Assembly: GCA_900321665.1 (NCBI GenBank)
Contig: ONWY01000068.1
Span: 1-6,876, forward strand
Direction: 5' to 3'
DNA from: an uncultured Eubacteriales bacterium
Lineage (GTDB): Bacteria; Bacillota; Clostridia; Oscillospirales; Acutalibacteraceae
DNA length: 6,876 bases
Shown: piece by piece, positions 5,890-6,876 of the stretch
Position numbering within the stretch: position 1 is the stretch's first letter
Layout: each line of letters begins with the position of its first letter
Notes under the pieces: generated by a model
Seen by the model: only the letters and a program-made list of their open reading frames with translations
Database searches by the model: none
Told to the model about the DNA's origin: nothing
Made by a program: the position numbers and the translations under genes

Positions 5890-6054
5890 TCACCACCTTC
5901 TTCGCCTTGAATTTAGACTTCCATTCGTCTTTTGAAGCCTACGACTATGTAAATTGTGAAAAGAAAAGGTTTCGCCGTTTTCCTCGAAAGAAGTTCCTGC
6001 ACCCATTCGGCTGCGTATCGCTCGCTCGTTACGGCGGTAAGTCATCGCAAGCAT
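5890..6054 (-). CDS. possible small basic ORF ahead of the excisionase-like gene
   Basis: An open frame of 54 codons runs from ATG (6052-6054) to TGA (5890-5892), ending 4 nt before the excisionase-like start codon. The product would be Arg-rich (MLAMTYRRNE at the start, RRRRW at the end), without a recognised domain. A second in-frame ATG lies at 6043-6045; GAAAGGG precedes it by 11 nt but is too close to the first ATG. The close spacing would suit translational coupling. The composition is not very protein-like, and the frame may be an accident of a structured leader. Confidence 0.25.
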   Translation of the reverse strand: MLAMTYRRNERAIRSRMGAGTSFEENGETFSFHNLHSRRLQKTNGSLNSRRRRW

Positions 6055-6110
6055 ATCCCTTTCGTACGGTCATTCGGTTGTCAAGGTACGGGCGGCTGAT
6101 GAAGCCCTCT

Positions 6111-6218
6111 CTATATATTTAGTATCAAGGCTTCTCGGAGCCGCACTTTTGTGCTTTGTTCTATTTCCTCCTCACTTAATACAAATATGCGGTAATTGTT
6201 TTTCGGGCGGTCAGAGAT
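6111..6218 (-). pseudogene. possible remnant of a small gene in the leader
   Basis: An open frame of 35 codons ends at TAG (6111-6113). Its sequence looks natural: KNNYRIFVLSEEEIEQ, followed by STKVRLREALILNI, a charged amphipathic helix. There is no ATG, GTG or TTG in a sensible starting position after the preceding TAA, so it may be the end of a gene that lost its start or was frameshifted, or chance. I do not recognise the family. Confidence 0.2.
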
Positions 6219-6302
6219 TTAGGAAAAACAGAAAGAGCCTTACAAAAGACCGACAAGATAAACCCTCCCCGAAAAGGGAAAGTAACTCTTGTTAATCTAA
6301 TG

Positions 6303-6410
6303 TCAGACTCTACGCTTAAAACCGGTCACGCACGCAATCCTTACCCATTTAGCGGATAGCTCAATCAATGCTTCTCTAATATTCCGTCCCGGTGGTATGA
6401 AGTTGTTCAT
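6303..6410 (-). CDS. possible leader peptide, first ATG region after the SOS-type promoter
   Basis: A frame of 35 codons starts at ATG (6408-6410), about 28 nt after the predicted transcription start, and ends at TGA (6303-6305). The product begins MNNFIPPGRNIREALIEL and ends GFKRRV, with a plausible amphipathic helix. No ribosome binding site is visible. An overlapping 14-codon frame starts at 6418-6420. Either might be a leader peptide; neither is well supported. Confidence 0.22.
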   Translation of the reverse strand: MNNFIPPGRNIREALIELSAKWVRIACVTGFKRRV

Positions 6411-6421
6411 CAAATTTCATA

Positions 6422-6441
6422 TATCGAACAAATGTTCGATA
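6422..6441 (-). promoter_or_regulatory. LexA/SOS box
   Basis: The core CGAACAAATGTTCG (6425-6438) matches the Bacillus-type LexA (DinR) consensus CGAAC-RNRY-GTTCG at every position. The palindrome extends to 8-bp arms (6422-6429/6434-6441). The core begins 6 nt beyond the -10 box of the minus-strand promoter, so it covers the predicted start point, where LexA would block transcription until DNA damage triggers its self-cleavage. Confidence 0.85.
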
Positions 6442-6444
6442 ATG

Positions 6445-6472
6445 ATTATACCACATATTTTCAATTTGTCAA
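6445..6472 (-). promoter_or_regulatory. consensus sigma-A promoter driving the leftward operon
   Basis: On the minus strand the -35 is TTGACA (6467-6472) and the -10 is TATAAT (6445-6450), both perfect, with a 16-bp spacer. Such a strong promoter usually needs tight repression, and the LexA box just downstream would provide it. The first substantial gene downstream is the excisionase-like gene (start 5885), with helicase, mobC and relaxase following. Confidence 0.85.
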
Positions 6473-6536
6473 CACATTTTTTGAAAAAATTCATTTTTTT
6501 CAAATTCGATGAAATGTCAAATTTTGTCTGTTTTTA
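6473..6536. other. AT-rich divergent intergenic segment with inverted repeat
   Basis: A perfect 9-bp inverted repeat, ttgaaaaaa/ttttttcaa (6481-6489/6495-6503), lies upstream of both divergent promoters. A second tgtcaa (6515-6520) repeats the minus-strand -35 hexamer but has no partner -10. The AT-rich dyad could be an operator or a flexible upstream element. No gene is seen. Confidence 0.35.
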
Positions 6537-6565
6537 TTGTATTTGCGTGTGCATTATGGTATATT
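6537..6565 (+). promoter_or_regulatory. extended -10 promoter for the rightward gene
   Basis: TTGTAT (6537-6542) is followed after 17 bp by TATATT (6560-6565), preceded by TGG to give an extended -10. It lies about 65 nt before the ATG at 6631 and faces away from the SOS promoter, whose LexA box is more than 100 bp away and is unlikely to control it. Confidence 0.5.
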
Positions 6566-6630
6566 TAATTTATTATTATATAGTTTATTGATGATTTTCC
6601 CGACGTGTCGATTATTTTGGAGTTTAAAAA

Positions 6631-6876
6631 ATGGATAAGGCTTTTGACACTTTGTTACAAACAATTGTTGATGCTGAAAGTGCTTCATTAAATAGTAATA
6701 ATGAGGCTTTTCGTTATGACTGTATTTGTTGTGGAGAAGAGGTTTATTTAGCAGCTCAAGACAGCCTTTCTATGGCAACTCATTTTAGGCACAGAAGTGG
6801 TAATAATGATAAGGAATGTGATCTTTATCTCGGTCAATATGGAATAATCCATGCTGCGAAAAAAAACAGAAATAAG
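6631..6876 (+). CDS. N-terminus of an accessory protein with a CoiA-like zinc-binding motif, truncated by window end
   Basis: The start is ATG (6631-6633) with GGAG (6619-6622) 8 nt upstream. The frame stays open for 82 codons to the window edge. Residues 31-34 are CICC, followed by GEEVYL, then HFRHRSGNNDKEC (51-63) and DLYLGQYG. The order Cys-x2-Cys, HF-x-H, Cys resembles the N-terminal zinc-binding region of CoiA-like proteins and related domains at the front of larger, poorly characterised proteins. The rest of the protein, and so its activity, lies outside the window. The coding sequence is visibly more AT-rich than the mobilisation genes, with many AAT, TTA and AGT codons. It is divergent from the mobilisation operon and has its own promoter. 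This suggests separately acquired cargo, possibly a defence or DNA-processing gene, though that is only a guess. Confidence 0.75.
   Translation, partial: MDKAFDTLLQTIVDAESASLNSNNEAFRYDCICCGEEVYLAAQDSLSMATHFRHRSGNNDKECDLYLGQYGIIHAAKKNRNK

Larger units (their letters stand above)
5886..6438 (-). promoter_or_regulatory. long structured leader between the SOS-type promoter and the excisionase-like gene
   Basis: About 550 nt without an ordinary gene. Hairpins are evident, in plus coordinates: cgtac/gtacg (6063-6067/6086-6090), ggct/agcc around gatga (6094-6106), ggct/agcc (6129-6142), gcac-tttt-gtgc (6143-6154), cggtc/gaccg (6208-6212/6248-6252), and a strong one, acaaga/tcttgt (6253-6258/6287-6292), with an inner 7-bp stem (6264-6270/6276-6282). 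In that inner stem both non-Watson-Crick positions are G-U if the minus strand is RNA, but C-A on the plus strand. This fits an RNA transcribed leftward. A strong ribosome binding site, GTGAGGAGG (minus strand, about 6168-6176), has no good start codon after it. Attenuation, a regulatory RNA or decayed small genes are all possible. Confidence 0.5.

Noticed and set aside
5799..6122. 107-codon plus-strand frame
   Set aside because: Overlaps the excisionase-like gene antisense and runs through the structured leader; no ribosome binding site.
5886..6440. Group II intron in the leader
   Set aside because: A GTGCG stretch occurs on the minus strand, but there is no domain V-like hairpin, no intron-encoded protein and insufficient length.
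6397..6591. 64-codon plus-strand frame rich in Phe, Ile and Tyr
   Set aside because: It runs through the LexA box and both divergent promoters; its composition reflects AT-rich non-coding DNA.

Overview
The window looks like a chromosomal junction in a Firmicute, most likely a clostridial relative. The clues are AGGAG-type ribosome binding sites, a LexA box of the Bacillus/Clostridium type, and a mobilisation module of the kind common in Clostridia. The assignment comes from sequence style only; no taxonomic marker gene is present. The left 0.7 kb appears to be host chromosome: the end of a multi-pass membrane protein gene, its terminator, and a complete tRNA-Ser (anticodon CGA, CCA encoded) with its own terminator.

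From the 3' end of the tRNA rightward, the window reads as an integrative mobilizable element inserted in tRNA-Ser. On the minus strand, in order of transcription, it carries a small helix-turn-helix excisionase-like protein, a RepA-type RecA-fold helicase, a MobC-like relaxosome protein, an HUH relaxase, and a tyrosine recombinase next to the tRNA. No conjugation channel or coupling-protein gene is visible, so transfer would depend on another element's machinery. The integrase has all its catalytic residues but is split by one in-frame TAG, so it is probably a pseudogene unless this is a sequencing error or is suppressed. No second copy of the tRNA 3' end is present, so the right boundary should lie beyond base 6876.

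Much of the interest is in the non-coding DNA. (1) Bases 904-1185, between tRNA and integrase, form a 23-bp imperfect inverted repeat enclosing two long imperfect hairpins. (2) Bases 2579-2717, between relaxase and integrase, hold four consecutive hairpins, three of them with a CCACCGG tip. (3) Around the helicase stop codon, TGAC motifs at 9-bp spacing form a mirror-symmetric array centred near 4624.5, next to a repeat-rich stretch that could hold oriT or a replication origin. (4) A near-consensus minus-strand promoter at 6445-6472 has a perfect LexA/SOS box at its predicted start point. It is followed by a leader of about 550 nt, rich in hairpins and short ORFs, that runs into the excisionase-like gene. 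This suggests that DNA damage triggers excision and mobilisation.

At the right edge an AT-rich, divergently transcribed gene begins, with its own extended -10 promoter. Its N-terminus resembles the zinc-binding region of CoiA-like proteins. It is probably accessory cargo and is cut off by the window end.
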